Assembly (NCBI GenBank): GCA_018818885.1
Contig: JAHIRB010000004.1
Span: 1 to 44,393 of the forward strand
Length of the DNA: 44,393 nt
Direction of reading: 5' to 3'
Origin: Patescibacteria group bacterium
Lineage (GTDB): Bacteria; Patescibacteriota; Patescibacteriia; Buchananbacterales; SURF-54
A program made the translations under genes and the position numbers. Shown piece after piece: positions 18,410 to 29,300 of this stretch. The notes under the pieces were generated by a model. That model was not told the origin of the DNA and did no database searches. It saw only the letters and a list, made by a program, of their open reading frames with translations. Every line of letters begins with the position of its first letter. Positions within the stretch are counted from its first letter, which is position 1.

Positions 18410-19723
18410 ATGAAAAATATAGTAAGAAAATTTACTCCCAAATTTGTTATATCTCTTTATCATATTACTTTAGCAATACTTGCTAATTTTTTTTACTTTT
18501 TGCCATCGCGTAAACTAATAGTCATCGGAGTTACTGGTACTGCAGGTAAGTCAACCGCCATTGAATTAATAGCTAAAGTGTTAGAAGAAGCAGGAAATAA
18601 AGTTGGTATTGCATCCACAATAAAATTTAAAATTGCAGACATTGAAAAACTCAACGACAAAAAGATGACTATGCTTGGAAGGTTCCAGCTGCAGAAATTG
18701 CTATATCAAATGGTAAAAGCTGGCTGTCAATACGCTTTGGTTGAAACAACTTCCGAAGGAGTTAGGCAGTTTCGTCATCTTGGAATTAATTATGATGTTT
18801 TAGTATTTACTAATTTATTTCCAGAGCATATTGAATCTCACGGTAGTTTTGAAAAGTATAAAGAGGCCAAAGGTAAATTGTTCAAACACCTAAAAAGATG
18901 CCCAGCAAAGAAGGTCAACAACAAGAAGATCAAGAAAGTAATAATTGCCAATATTGACGACGAACATGCAAATTATTTTTTAGGTAACTGGGCAGAAGAA
19001 AAGTATGGTTTTTCTGTTGACACAACTAACAACGAAAAGACATCCATTATAGTCAAAGCAGATCAAGCAGCGCAAACAAAAAATGGATTTGAATTTTTGG
19101 TTGGTGTTACTAAATTTGAAGTTCCTCTTTATGGTGACCACAATGTCTATAACGCGATCGTAGCAGTCACTGTTGGCTTATCGCAAGGAGTTAATTTAGA
19201 AATAAGTCAAATAGCATTGAGCAAAGTCAATTTAATTCCTGGTAGAATTGAATTTATTGATGAAGGTCAGCCCTTTAAAATAATTGTCGACTATGCTTTT
19301 CTACCAGAAGCGCTAGAAAAACTCTACGAAGTAGTCAAGTTATTAAAATCAAAAAAAGTAATTCATGTTTTAGGTTCTGCCGGCGGGGGACGTGATGTTG
19401 CGCGTCGTCCAAAACTTGGTAAACTTGCTGGAGAAAAAGCAGACATAGTCATCATCACAAACGAAGATCCATACGACGAAGACCCAAAACAAATAATTAA
19501 TCAAGTTACAGCGGGTGCTGAAGGCGCTGGTAAAAAGATAGATCACAATTTATTTAAAATTACAGATCGTCGTAAAGCCATCAACAAGGCGCTGTCACTA
19601 GCAAAAAAAGATGATGTAGTTCTTATAACAGGCAAAGGATCAGAGCAAGCAATTGCAGATCCAAACGGCAAGTTAACTCCTTGGGATGATAGGAAGGTGG
19701 TTCGGCAGCTTTTAAATAAATAA
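18410..19723 (+). CDS. Mur ligase family protein (MurE-like)
   Basis: VIGVTGTAGKSTAIELI, VPLYGDHNVYNAI, VIHVLGSAGGGRDVARRPKLGKLA, LTPWDDRKV. Confidence 0.88.
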   Translation: MKNIVRKFTPKFVISLYHITLAILANFFYFLPSRKLIVIGVTGTAGKSTAIELIAKVLEEAGNKVGIASTIKFKIADIEKLNDKKMTMLGRFQLQKLLYQMVKAGCQYALVETTSEGVRQFRHLGINYDVLVFTNLFPEHIESHGSFEKYKEAKGKLFKHLKRCPAKKVNNKKIKKVIIANIDDEHANYFLGNWAEEKYGFSVDTTNNEKTSIIVKADQAAQTKNGFEFLVGVTKFEVPLYGDHNVYNAIVAVTVGLSQGVNLEISQIALSKVNLIPGRIEFIDEGQPFKIIVDYAFLPEALEKLYEVVKLLKSKKVIHVLGSAGGGRDVARRPKLGKLAGEKADIVIITNEDPYDEDPKQIINQVTAGAEGAGKKIDHNLFKITDRRKAINKALSLAKKDDVVLITGKGSEQAIADPNGKLTPWDDRKVVRQLLNK

Positions 19724-19730
19724 AATATTT

Positions 19731-21326
19731 ATGGAATTTTTTTTAAGTAGAAAAATTGTCATCATTTTATTTTTGGTGACATTTTTTTTAATCCAGATTA
19801 TTCCTTTTTTCATTTGGTTAAATAGAACACAGCTGCATGTGGCTTTTGATGAATCAGTTCATTTAATGATTGCCCTAGATAGTTACAATAAAATTTTTCA
19901 TCATAATGATATTACTTCTCAACAACTTCAATATATTTATTCAAGTTATACATATTCAAAAAACAGGTATCCACATTTGTTTCATTGGTCAACATTACCT
20001 TTTTTTTATTTTTTTGGTGTTAGTCCTAAATCTGCCGTTTTAGTTAATGTTGTTTATTTCTTAATCCTTTTAGTTAGTGGTTATTTTATTGGAAAAAAAT
20101 TATCAAGCAAAAAAGCGGGTTTATTAATTGCATTTTTGTTGTCTTCACTTCCGATGTATGTTTTATTATTAAAATATTACCTAATTGATTTAAGTTTAGT
20201 TTCAATAATTGCATTAACCACAGCCTTATTATTTTATTCACAAAATTTTAGAAAAACTCCTTTTGCTTTTTTTGCAGGAGTTACATTTGGCCTCGGGTTA
20301 TTAACTAAACAACCATTCATATTGTATATTTCTATCATACCTCTTGGCTTTTTTGCGACGGGTTTATGTACTCAAATTAAATCAAAAAGAATAAATCGAA
20401 CTTTTTTCCTAAATTTATTTTTATTTGTTTTACCAATAATTATTATTGCGGGAACGTGGTATTTTAAATATTTTGGCTTGGTAAAAATATATTATAAAGA
20501 TTTTCTTTTCGGCGGTGTGGCTGAAGGAAATGCCTTAATTACACAACCACAAAGCTATCTATTTTATTTCTGGTCAATTTTATTTGGTTTCGGATTTTGG
20601 TATTTAATTAATTTTATCTTGGCTAGCTATTTAATATTTAAGAATAAGAAAAGTCAATATTATTTGTACATATTAAATATCGTATTTATCTATTTAGCAG
20701 TCAGTTTGATTTTTACAAAAGACCCTAGATATATTGCACCAGCATTACTTTTTTTGACTATCGTAACAGTAGTAGGCTTGGAGTTGATAAAGAATAAAAA
20801 AATTAGTAATGTAATATTTGCTCTGTTAATTATTATTGGTTTCATCCAATTACATCTATCAATGTTGCTAGTTGATAAGTATTCATTCTATGCACAAAAT
20901 GAACGTTTTACTTCTGTTGCAGAGAGTATAAAAACAGAACAACCAGTTGGAGATTTTAGCATTGAAAAAGTATTAAAACTAATTCAAGCTCAAGATGCAG
21001 ACAAAAAAGAATATTCCACTATTTGTTTAGCAATCCAAACTCTACATATAGAAAATAATAATGTTGCCTATTTTACTTTTCAAAATGATTACTCATTTGC
21101 CAGCGTTGATGCTTATTCTTGCGATCCATTATTATATGATTATGTAATTTCTGGGCCAATATATAAATACATACCATATTCAGATTCAGTGGAAAAGATA
21201 AAAAATATCTTATATGATAATATTGAAAAATTTGAGTTAGTTGGTAGTGTGCAGATATATAAAGAGCATAGTATTAATGTATATAAAAACAAGATTGAAA
21301 AAGAAGCAAGAAAAAAAATAAATTAA
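19731..21326 (+). CDS. Glycosyltransferase family 39-like membrane protein
   Basis: 531 aa multi-TM; FDESVHLMIALDSY near N-terminus, LGLLTKQPF. Confidence 0.75.
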   Translation: MEFFLSRKIVIILFLVTFFLIQIIPFFIWLNRTQLHVAFDESVHLMIALDSYNKIFHHNDITSQQLQYIYSSYTYSKNRYPHLFHWSTLPFFYFFGVSPKSAVLVNVVYFLILLVSGYFIGKKLSSKKAGLLIAFLLSSLPMYVLLLKYYLIDLSLVSIIALTTALLFYSQNFRKTPFAFFAGVTFGLGLLTKQPFILYISIIPLGFFATGLCTQIKSKRINRTFFLNLFLFVLPIIIIAGTWYFKYFGLVKIYYKDFLFGGVAEGNALITQPQSYLFYFWSILFGFGFWYLINFILASYLIFKNKKSQYYLYILNIVFIYLAVSLIFTKDPRYIAPALLFLTIVTVVGLELIKNKKISNVIFALLIIIGFIQLHLSMLLVDKYSFYAQNERFTSVAESIKTEQPVGDFSIEKVLKLIQAQDADKKEYSTICLAIQTLHIENNNVAYFTFQNDYSFASVDAYSCDPLLYDYVISGPIYKYIPYSDSVEKIKNILYDNIEKFELVGSVQIYKEHSINVYKNKIEKEARKKIN

Positions 21327-21553
21327 CCAAGTCGTAGCTAGAGCTGAAAGTGTGGGGAAAGAAGTGGGTCAAAATCTTTTTAAACACAGATCGCTATAAA
21401 GCAACTGCTAAAGTTTTGTCATTAGTAAAAAAATATGATATTGTTTTTATAACAGGCAAAGGATCAGAGCAAGCAATTGCAGATCCAAACGGCAAGTTAA
21501 CTCCTTGGGATGATCGAAGAGTTATTAAAGAAGAATTAAAAAATATCGGGTAG
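21326..21553 (+). pseudogene. Decayed copy of the Mur ligase C-terminus
   Basis: NQVVARAESVGKEVGQNLF… then frameshift, …DRYKATAKVLSLVKKYDIVFITGKGSEQAIADPNGKLTPWDDRRVIKEELKNIG*; 68 bp identical to 19623-19690. Confidence 0.85.
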
Positions 21554-21610
21554 GCGAGGTCCCTTGATCTCGCCAGTATGCAGATCGGGTCAAGGGTCTC
21601 GATTTACCCT
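21547..21610. repeat. Three-way-junction palindromic element, copy 1
   Basis: CGGGTAG|GCGAGGTCCCTTGATCTCGCC|AGTATGCA|GATCGGGTCAAGGGTCTCGAT|TTACCC. Confidence 0.65.
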
Positions 21611-21617
21611 GCAATTA

Positions 21618-21653
21618 TCAAAAAGAAAAGGAACCCACACTATGCAGGTTCCC
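21618..21653 (-). terminator. Terminator of minus-strand orphan gene
   Basis: GGAACC…GGTTCC with T-rich tail on minus strand. Confidence 0.7.
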
Positions 21654-21669
21654 ATAATTACGACCTTAG

Positions 21670-21909
21670 TCAAACGACAGCTTCTTTTAAGAATTCTTTC
21701 ATTGCCGTCGCATCTTCAGCAGCCTCTTGGCGAGAAATTGCTTTTCCCAGCACATGATAGCCACCACGGGAGTCCCCAGAATGAGGATCAATAGGAAGGT
21801 TCTGTTTTTTGCGCCATTTCTCAATCAAACTGGGAGTAAGATCATCTTCTTCGACACCCAAGGCTTGAGCAGCTAGTATTCTGGCAGTTTCTTTAAGGCT
21901 TCCACCCAT
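21670..21909 (-). CDS. Hypothetical protein
   Basis: 79 aa; AAAGGAGGGG SD upstream of ATG. Confidence 0.65.
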   Translation of the reverse strand: MGGSLKETARILAAQALGVEEDDLTPSLIEKWRKKQNLPIDPHSGDSRGGYHVLGKAISRQEAAEDATAMKEFLKEAVV

Positions 21910-21993
21910 TAGTAACCCCTCCTTTCCTTAGTCGTCATGTATCTTTTTTCATTAATATTTTATCATAAAATAAGATATAATTCTAATACTCAA

Positions 21994-22053
21994 CGGGTAG
22001 GGTAGCCTTTAGGCTGCCCGTAGCTACAGTCGGCCTGAAGGCCGACCTACCCG
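21994..22053. repeat. Three-way-junction palindromic element, copy 2
   Basis: CGGGTAG|GGTAGCCtttaGGCTGCC|CGTAGCTACA|GTCGGCCtgaaGGCCGAC|CTACCCG. Confidence 0.8.
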
Positions 22054-22079
22054 AAACTGGTTTATCATAAATTAACCAT

Positions 22080-22361
22080 ATGCCTAACCCCTCACAAGAC
22101 TTCTACTGGGAACGACTTTTCATTTTAAGTTTGATCGGCGCGGGAACGGGAGCTTCTATTTCTTATCTATCTGGTATTGATTGGAGAATACTTGTTGTAC
22201 TTGGTGTGGCAGTTGCAGCATCTTTTAGCACAGTTATGCAAGCAGATAAAGTTTACGGGATAAAACCAGAAAAAAAAGGACCTCCGCTTTCAATAGAAAA
22301 GATCACAAAAGAACAATTTGAAGAACAAATGCCCGATGATTTTAAAGATTTTGAAAAATAG
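22080..22361 (+). CDS. Hypothetical membrane protein
   Basis: 93 aa, two hydrophobic segments. Confidence 0.6.
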   Translation: MPNPSQDFYWERLFILSLIGAGTGASISYLSGIDWRILVVLGVAVAASFSTVMQADKVYGIKPEKKGPPLSIEKITKEQFEEQMPDDFKDFEK

Positions 22362-22579
22362 GGTTAAACCCTGTCACCCATCACAAAAAAGGCGGTCTTT
22401 GAATGGGAAAATTATTTTACCATCCATTTCATGAGCTAGAAGGATGTGTGTTTTGTGGATGACGGGGTAAACTGGGGAAAACTTGTTAAGAAAGTTATCA
22501 TCATAATATTAAAAATTAGCTAATTTTAGTAGTATTTTGTATAAATTGGACAATTAAGCTAAATTCACTCTAATAATAT

Positions 22580-22608
22580 TTGACAATTAATAAATTCTCT
22601 GTTATTAT
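22580..22608 (+). promoter_or_regulatory. sigma70-type promoter for rpoBC
   Basis: TTGACA-17-TATTAT, about 200 nt before rpoB. Confidence 0.75.
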
Positions 22609-22758
22609 CAGTAAGTTATCAAAATTGTCGAATTTTCGATTTTCACATACTTCTCATGTGAGAAAAAGACCGCTATCGAACAAACGTTATATTATTTTAA
22701 ACATCCAAAGTAGTGGGCTTATTTTTTTCTCAAAAATAAATATTTAAAATTAAACAAA

Positions 22759-22801
22759 CTCGTCCCGCGGGCGCGGGAGGAGATATTTTAGTGTAAAATA
22801 T
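22759..22801 (+). promoter_or_regulatory. Two stacked hairpins in the rpoB leader
   Basis: CTCGTCCCGCgggcGCGGGAGGAG then ATATTTTAgtgTAAAATAT, ending 10 nt before the rpoB ATG. Confidence 0.6.
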
Positions 22802-22810
22802 TATCTTGGT

Positions 22811-25800
22811 ATGATAGAACGTAAACGTTTTACAAAAATTCATCAAGCTTTGCCCTTACCTGATCTTATTGAAGTTCAGAAAATTTCTTATAAATGGTTT
22901 TTAGACCAAGGGCTTAAAGAACTCTTTGATGAGGTCTCTCCAATCAAGGATTTTATTGGACGAGATTTAGAAGTGTCTTTTGAAAAATATACATTAGACG
23001 AACCAAAATTTGACGAAGTCACAAGTCGTTCCAAGAATTTAACTTTTGAAGCTCCGTTGCGTGTGCAGGCAAAGTTAGTTAATAAGCGAACAAATAAGGT
23101 AATCGAACAAGAAGTTTTCTTAGGAGATTTTCCTTTGATGACAGATCGAGGAACTTTTGTTATAAATGGAATAGAACGAGTTGTTGTATCTCAGTTGATT
23201 AGATCAGCTGGGGTATTTTTTACGTCTGAATTTGTTGGCAACAGAAAATATTATGGTGCAAAAGTAATTCCTAATCGTGGTTCGTGGCTAGAGTTCGAAA
23301 CAGATCAAAACAATATTATTTGGGTAAAAATAGATCGAAAAAGAAAAGTAGCAGCAACATCATTACTGCGAGCTTTTGGATATGGTTCGGACGAAGAAAT
23401 TTTAAAGATTTTCGAAGATGTAGACATCTCACCCAATGCAAGTTACATCAAATCAACACTCGGTAAAGATTTATCAAATAACGAAGCAGAAGGATTAATC
23501 GAAGTATACAAAAGAATTCGTCCTGGAGATTTAGCAACAGCAGATAATGCAAAATCTTTAATCTATTCTATGTTTTTTAATTTTGATCGATACGATTTTG
23601 GACGTGTTGGCCGATATAAATTAAATGAACGTTTTAGTTTAGATGTACCAAACATCAAAGAGAACCGAGTTTTAAGAATCGAAGACTTAACTTCGATTAT
23701 TAAAGAAATTATCAAACTAAATAATTCACAAAAAGAAGCAGACGATATTGATCACTTAGGCAACAGAAGAGTAAGAGCAATCGGCGAACTTGTTCAAAAC
23801 AAATTTAGAATTGGTTTAGCTAGAATGGAAAGAATTGTTAGAGACAGAATGAGTACCATTGATATTAACGAACTTACACCAAACAGATTAATCAACGCGA
23901 GGCCAGTAATTGGATCAGTTAAAGAATTTTTTATGTCTTCCCAGCTATCTCAGTTTATGGACCAGACAAATCCTTTAGCAGAACTCGAGCACAAACGTCG
24001 TTTATCTGCCATGGGACCAGGTGGACTTTCTAGAGAACGTGCAGGTTTTGATGTTCGTGATGTACACCAAACTCACTATGGAAGAATTTGCCCAATTGCC
24101 ACACCAGAAGGACCAAATATTGGCTTAGTTGGACATCTAGCAACTTATGCCAGAGTAAATGAATATGGTTTTATTCAAACACCTTATAGAAAAGTAATTC
24201 ACGACCCAAAAAATGTTGCAGCAGATACCGTTGGAGAAATCGTGCGACAAGATATCATAAATCCTCAAACCAAAGAAGTAATTTTAAAACTAGGCGAAAC
24301 AATTGATAAGCAAAAAGCTAAAGAATTAGAAAAAATTCAAGAACTAAAAACAATACCAGCTAAACCAAGAGTAACAGAACAGATAGATTATTTAACAGCT
24401 TTTCAAGGAGAAACAGCAGTTACTACCGCTGCAACAACCCCGCTTGATGAAAACGATTATTTTTCCAAAGAAAAAGGTGAAGTTAGGCGTTATGGAGAAC
24501 CAGAATTTGATTATCTGCACAGAGTTGATTATATGGATGTTGCACCACATCAAATTATTAGTTTAACAACTGCCTTAATTCCATTTTTAGAACATGATGA
24601 TGCTGTTAGAGCATTAATGGGATCAAATATGCAACGCCAAGCAGTGCCTTGTGTTGTACCAGATTCCCCAATTGTTGGTACTGGCGTTGAGGCAAAAGCA
24701 GCAGAAGATACTGGACACTTAGTACTTTCACCAGTCGATGGAATAATCAAAGCAGTTTCTGGAGATAAGATAGAAGTTTCTGGTAATGATAAAAAAGTAC
24801 ATACATTCAATTTAAATAAATTTGTTAGATCAAACGCTTCTACTAGTATTAATCATCGTCCAATAGTTAACACCGGACAAAAAGTTAAAAAAGGAGAAGT
24901 GTTAGCAGATGGTGCTGCAACCGATCATGGTGAACTTGCTTTGGGGCAAAATATTATGTGTGCTTTTATGTCCTGGGAAGGCTATAACTACGAAGACGCA
25001 ATTATTGTTTCCGAAAGACTGGTTCGTGACGATAGATATACATCAATTTATATTGAAGATTTTCAAATAGAAGTTAGGGATACAAAATTAGGTCCAGAAG
25101 TTATCACTTCAGATATTCCAAACATATCAGAAGAAAAATTAAAAGATTTAGATGCTGATGGCGTGATTCGAGTTGGTGCTGCTGTATCCTCTGGAGATAT
25201 TTTAGTTGGAAAAATTACACCAAAAGGCGAAACAGAACTTTCGGCAGAAGAAAAATTACTGCGAGCAATTTTTGGAGAAAAAGCTCGTGATGTTAGAGAT
25301 AGCTCATTATATTTAGAACACGGCGAGCAGGGCAAGGTTGTTGATATAAAAGTTTTCTCTCGTGATAATGGAGACAAACTTTCTTCTGGAGTAATACAGA
25401 TGATTCAAGTTTCAATTGCCAATTTAAGAAAAATACAAGTTGGAGATAAAATGGCTGGACGACATGGAAACAAAGGTGTAGTTTCTATTGTCTTACCAAT
25501 AGAAGACATGCCATTTTTAGAAGATGGTACGCCAATTGATATAATTTTAAGTCCTTTGGGCGTTGTTTCTCGAATGAATTTAGGACAAATTTTAGAAACT
25601 CATCTTGGTTTAGCTGCACATAAGCTTGGCTATAAAGTAGTTAGCCCTGCACTTGATGGAGTAAAAGAAAAAACAATTCGAGAAGAGCTGAAAAAAGCAG
25701 GCTTTCCAGAAGATGGAAAGATGCAGCTTTTTGATGGTAGATCTGGCGAACCTTTTGAAAACCGTATAACCGTAGGACAAATATATATGATGAAGTTAAA

Positions 25801-26275
25801 CCATATGGTAGAAGATAAAATTCATCAACGTTCAATCGGTCCATATTCATTAATTACCCAACAGCCTTTAGGTGGTAAGGCGCAGTTTGGCGGACAGCGT
25901 TTTGGAGAAATGGAAGTTTGGGCTTTAGAAGCATATGGAGCTGCACATTGTTTGCAGGAAATTTTAACAATCAAATCAGACGATGTACCCGGAAGATCAA
26001 AAGCCTATGAATCTATAATCAAAGGTGAATCAATTAAGAAATTAAATATTCCAGAAAGTTTTAATGTTTTACTCCGTGAATTAAATGGACTTTGTTTAAA
26101 TGTAAATTTGATAAAAGAAGAAGGAGCAAGAGAAGTAATAGTAAAGGAACCAGCATTAGAAAAGCCAGAAAAAATTAAAGCAGAACTAGAAGAAGAAAAA
26201 TCAGACACCAAAGAATCTAAAAAAGAACCTTCGTTTGACTCAGGACAGGAAAAAAAGGAAAAAACTAAAGAATAA
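22811..26275 (+). CDS. rpoB: DNA-directed RNA polymerase subunit beta
   Basis: 1154 aa; GPGGLSRERAGFDVRDVH, GDKMAGRHGNKGV, LGGKAQFGGQRFGEMEVWALEAYGA. Confidence 0.98.
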   Translation: MIERKRFTKIHQALPLPDLIEVQKISYKWFLDQGLKELFDEVSPIKDFIGRDLEVSFEKYTLDEPKFDEVTSRSKNLTFEAPLRVQAKLVNKRTNKVIEQEVFLGDFPLMTDRGTFVINGIERVVVSQLIRSAGVFFTSEFVGNRKYYGAKVIPNRGSWLEFETDQNNIIWVKIDRKRKVAATSLLRAFGYGSDEEILKIFEDVDISPNASYIKSTLGKDLSNNEAEGLIEVYKRIRPGDLATADNAKSLIYSMFFNFDRYDFGRVGRYKLNERFSLDVPNIKENRVLRIEDLTSIIKEIIKLNNSQKEADDIDHLGNRRVRAIGELVQNKFRIGLARMERIVRDRMSTIDINELTPNRLINARPVIGSVKEFFMSSQLSQFMDQTNPLAELEHKRRLSAMGPGGLSRERAGFDVRDVHQTHYGRICPIATPEGPNIGLVGHLATYARVNEYGFIQTPYRKVIHDPKNVAADTVGEIVRQDIINPQTKEVILKLGETIDKQKAKELEKIQELKTIPAKPRVTEQIDYLTAFQGETAVTTAATTPLDENDYFSKEKGEVRRYGEPEFDYLHRVDYMDVAPHQIISLTTALIPFLEHDDAVRALMGSNMQRQAVPCVVPDSPIVGTGVEAKAAEDTGHLVLSPVDGIIKAVSGDKIEVSGNDKKVHTFNLNKFVRSNASTSINHRPIVNTGQKVKKGEVLADGAATDHGELALGQNIMCAFMSWEGYNYEDAIIVSERLVRDDRYTSIYIEDFQIEVRDTKLGPEVITSDIPNISEEKLKDLDADGVIRVGAAVSSGDILVGKITPKGETELSAEEKLLRAIFGEKARDVRDSSLYLEHGEQGKVVDIKVFSRDNGDKLSSGVIQMIQVSIANLRKIQVGDKMAGRHGNKGVVSIVLPIEDMPFLEDGTPIDIILSPLGVVSRMNLGQILETHLGLAAHKLGYKVVSPALDGVKEKTIREELKKAGFPEDGKMQLFDGRSGEPFENRITVGQIYMMKLNHMVEDKIHQRSIGPYSLITQQPLGGKAQFGGQRFGEMEVWALEAYGAAHCLQEILTIKSDDVPGRSKAYESIIKGESIKKLNIPESFNVLLRELNGLCLNVNLIKEEGAREVIVKEPALEKPEKIKAELEEEKSDTKESKKEPSFDSGQEKKEKTKE

Positions 26276-26310
26276 ATTGATGAAAAAGAAGTAAAAGCTC
26301 AAAAATAACT

Positions 26311-29300
26311 ATGTTAGAACCACAAAAACAAATTGAATTCGACGCTCTAAAATTAACTTTGGCTTCACCAGAGCAAATTTTAGATTGGTCGTTTGGCGAG
26401 GTAACAAAACCAGAAACAGTAAACTATCGTACTCAAAAACCAGAAAAAGATGGTTTGTTTTGCGAAAGAATTTTCGGGCCATCAAAAGATTGGGAGTGCT
26501 ACTGCGGAAAATACAAAAAAATCAGATATAAAGGAATAGTTTGCGATAAATGCGGAGTAGAGGTAACTCGCGCAGTAGTTAGGCGTGAAAGAATGGGCCA
26601 TATCGAACTAGCTGTACCATGTTCTCATATTTGGTTTTTACGTGGTGTACCATCAAAAATTGGTTTGATGCTTGATCTTTCACCACAAGCTTTAGAAAAA
26701 GTAATGTATTTTGCCAATTTTATTATTACTAATGTTGATGAAGATTTAAAGAAAGACACAATTGAACAAGTCAAACAAGAATTTAAAGCTAAAAAGAAAA
26801 AAATTGAAAATGAATATCAGCAGCAAATGGCCATGACAAAAAAGAAAATTCTAGAAGACAACAAAGATAAAAAAATGCAAGAAACAGATTGTCTGATTGA
26901 TACAGAAATGAACAAATTAAACGATCGTAAAAAAGAAAAAATAAGAGAACTAGAAAAAACTTTGCAGCTAGCAGAAACAGAACTAAAAGAACTAAAACCA
27001 TTAAAGATAATTTCTGAACACATCTATCAAGACCTTTCAATAAAATATGGACATATTTTCGAAGCTGGCATTGGTGCAGAAGCCATACGTAAATTACTGG
27101 TAGAAATTGATATTGAAAAACAAGTAGCCGAGCTTCGCGAAATTATTAAAAAAAGTCGAGGGCCTGTAAGAGAAAAAGCACAAAAGAGATTGCGCTTAGC
27201 AAAAAATTTAGCAAAAAACAAGCTTCGACCAGAATGGATGATCCTTTCTGTTGTACCAATCATCCCCCCAGATTTAAGACCAATGGTTCCTTTAGATGGT
27301 GGACGTTTTGCCACATCAGATCTTAACGATTTATATCGAAGGATAATTAATCGGAATAATCGTCTTAAACAACTAAAAGAACTAAACGCACCAGAAGTAA
27401 TTTCTAGAAACGAAAAAAGAATGTTGCAAGAAGCCGTAGATGCTTTAATTGATAATTCTGCTCGACATGGAAAAACTGTTGTAGCATCAACTGGCCAAAA
27501 ACGCATGCTAAAATCTTTAGCTGATATATTAAAAGGTAAGCAGGGTCGTTTTCGTCAAAACTTACTTGGAAAAAGAATTGATTATTCAGGAAGATCTGTA
27601 ATTGTTATTGGCCCAAAATTAAAATTACATCAATGTGGAATTCCAAAAAAGATGGCTTTAGAACTTTTCAAACCATTCATTATAAGTCAACTTATCAAAC
27701 GCGAATATGTTCATAATGTTCGATCAGCTAGTCGTTTAATTGATTCAGGTAAAGAAGAAGTTTGGGACATTCTAGAAGAGGTTGTAAAAGATGCTCATGT
27801 TTTACTAAATCGTGCTCCTACACTTCATCGTTTAGGTATTCAAGCTTTTAAACCAGTTTTAATAGAAGGTAAAGCTATTCAAGTTCATCCTTTAGTTACT
27901 TCTGCTTTTAATGCAGATTTTGATGGTGATCAAATGGCTGTACACGTTCCATTAACAGAACAAGCAAAATGGGAAGCAGAAAATATTATGCTTTCTGCAA
28001 AAAATTTATTAAAACCTGCAACTGGTGATCCAGTTGTGACACCAACTCAAGACATGGTTTGGGGAATTTATTACTTAACAGCTATACAGGAAACAAAACA
28101 AGAACCAAAATATTTTACAGATACAAAAGAAGCTCTACTTGCTTATCAAACAAAACAAGTTAGCGTACAGCGACCGATAAGATTAAAAGTAGAAGAAGTT
28201 GCAAAAAAAATTGAGCCAAAGGTTAAGAGTGGCGAAAAATATATTGATACAAGTATTGGAAGAATACTTTTTAATCTTGTGCTACCAAGCAATTCACCTT
28301 TTTATAATAAGTTGATAGATAGCAAAGGCCTACGTGAACTAGTTGGTCAGTTGTTTGTTGAATATGGAACAGAAAAAACCGCTGAACTGTTAGATGATAT
28401 TAAGGTTCTAGGATTAAAACATATCACTGCTTCTGGTTATTCTTGGGGAATGGATGATATTCCAACACTTGGTATCAAAAAAGAACTTATTTCTAAGGGA
28501 GATGAGAAAATTGCAGAAATAGAAGAACAATACGAAACAGGATTATTAACAGATAGCGAACGCCATTCAAAAATTATTGAAACCTGGATGGAAGTAAAAG
28601 ATAGAATTGTAGAACATTCACGAAAAGCTTTACCTTCTTCTGGCCCAGTGTTTTCGATGGTAGAATCTGGTGCACGTGGTTCTTGGTCTCAGCTTATTCA
28701 GATTATGGGAATGAAAGGCCTTGTAACAAACCCAACTGGTGAAATTATCGAACTTCCTGTAAAAGGTAACTTTAAAGAAGGTTTTGATGTTTTGGAATAT
28801 TTTATTTCTACTCATGGAGCTAGAAAAGGACTTTCTGATACTGCTTTACGTACTGCAAATGCTGGATATCTAACCAGAAGGTTAGTTGATGTTTCGCAAG
28901 ACATTGTAATCGGTAATTCAGATTGTAAAGATACAGAAGGTTTAAGACTTACTAAAAAGGGTAGTGAAGAATTTTCATCATCAGTTGCAGATAGAGCTTT
29001 GGGTAGAGCAACTCTAGAAAGTGTAAAAGATAAAAAAGGAAAAATCATAATTAAAAAAGGAGAAATCGTCACCAAAGATCAAGCTCAAAAGATTAGAGAT
29101 TTAGATTTAGAAGAACTTAAAGTAAGGTCTGTAATGAGTTGTAAGGAATTTAGAGGAGTGTGTCAAAAATGCTATGGCATTGATCTTGGTTATAATAAGC
29201 TGGTAGAACCAGGTACTGCTGTTGGAATTATTGCGGCACAAAGCATTGGAGAACCAGGTACACAGCTTACTATGAGAACTTTTCATACTGGTGGTGTTGC

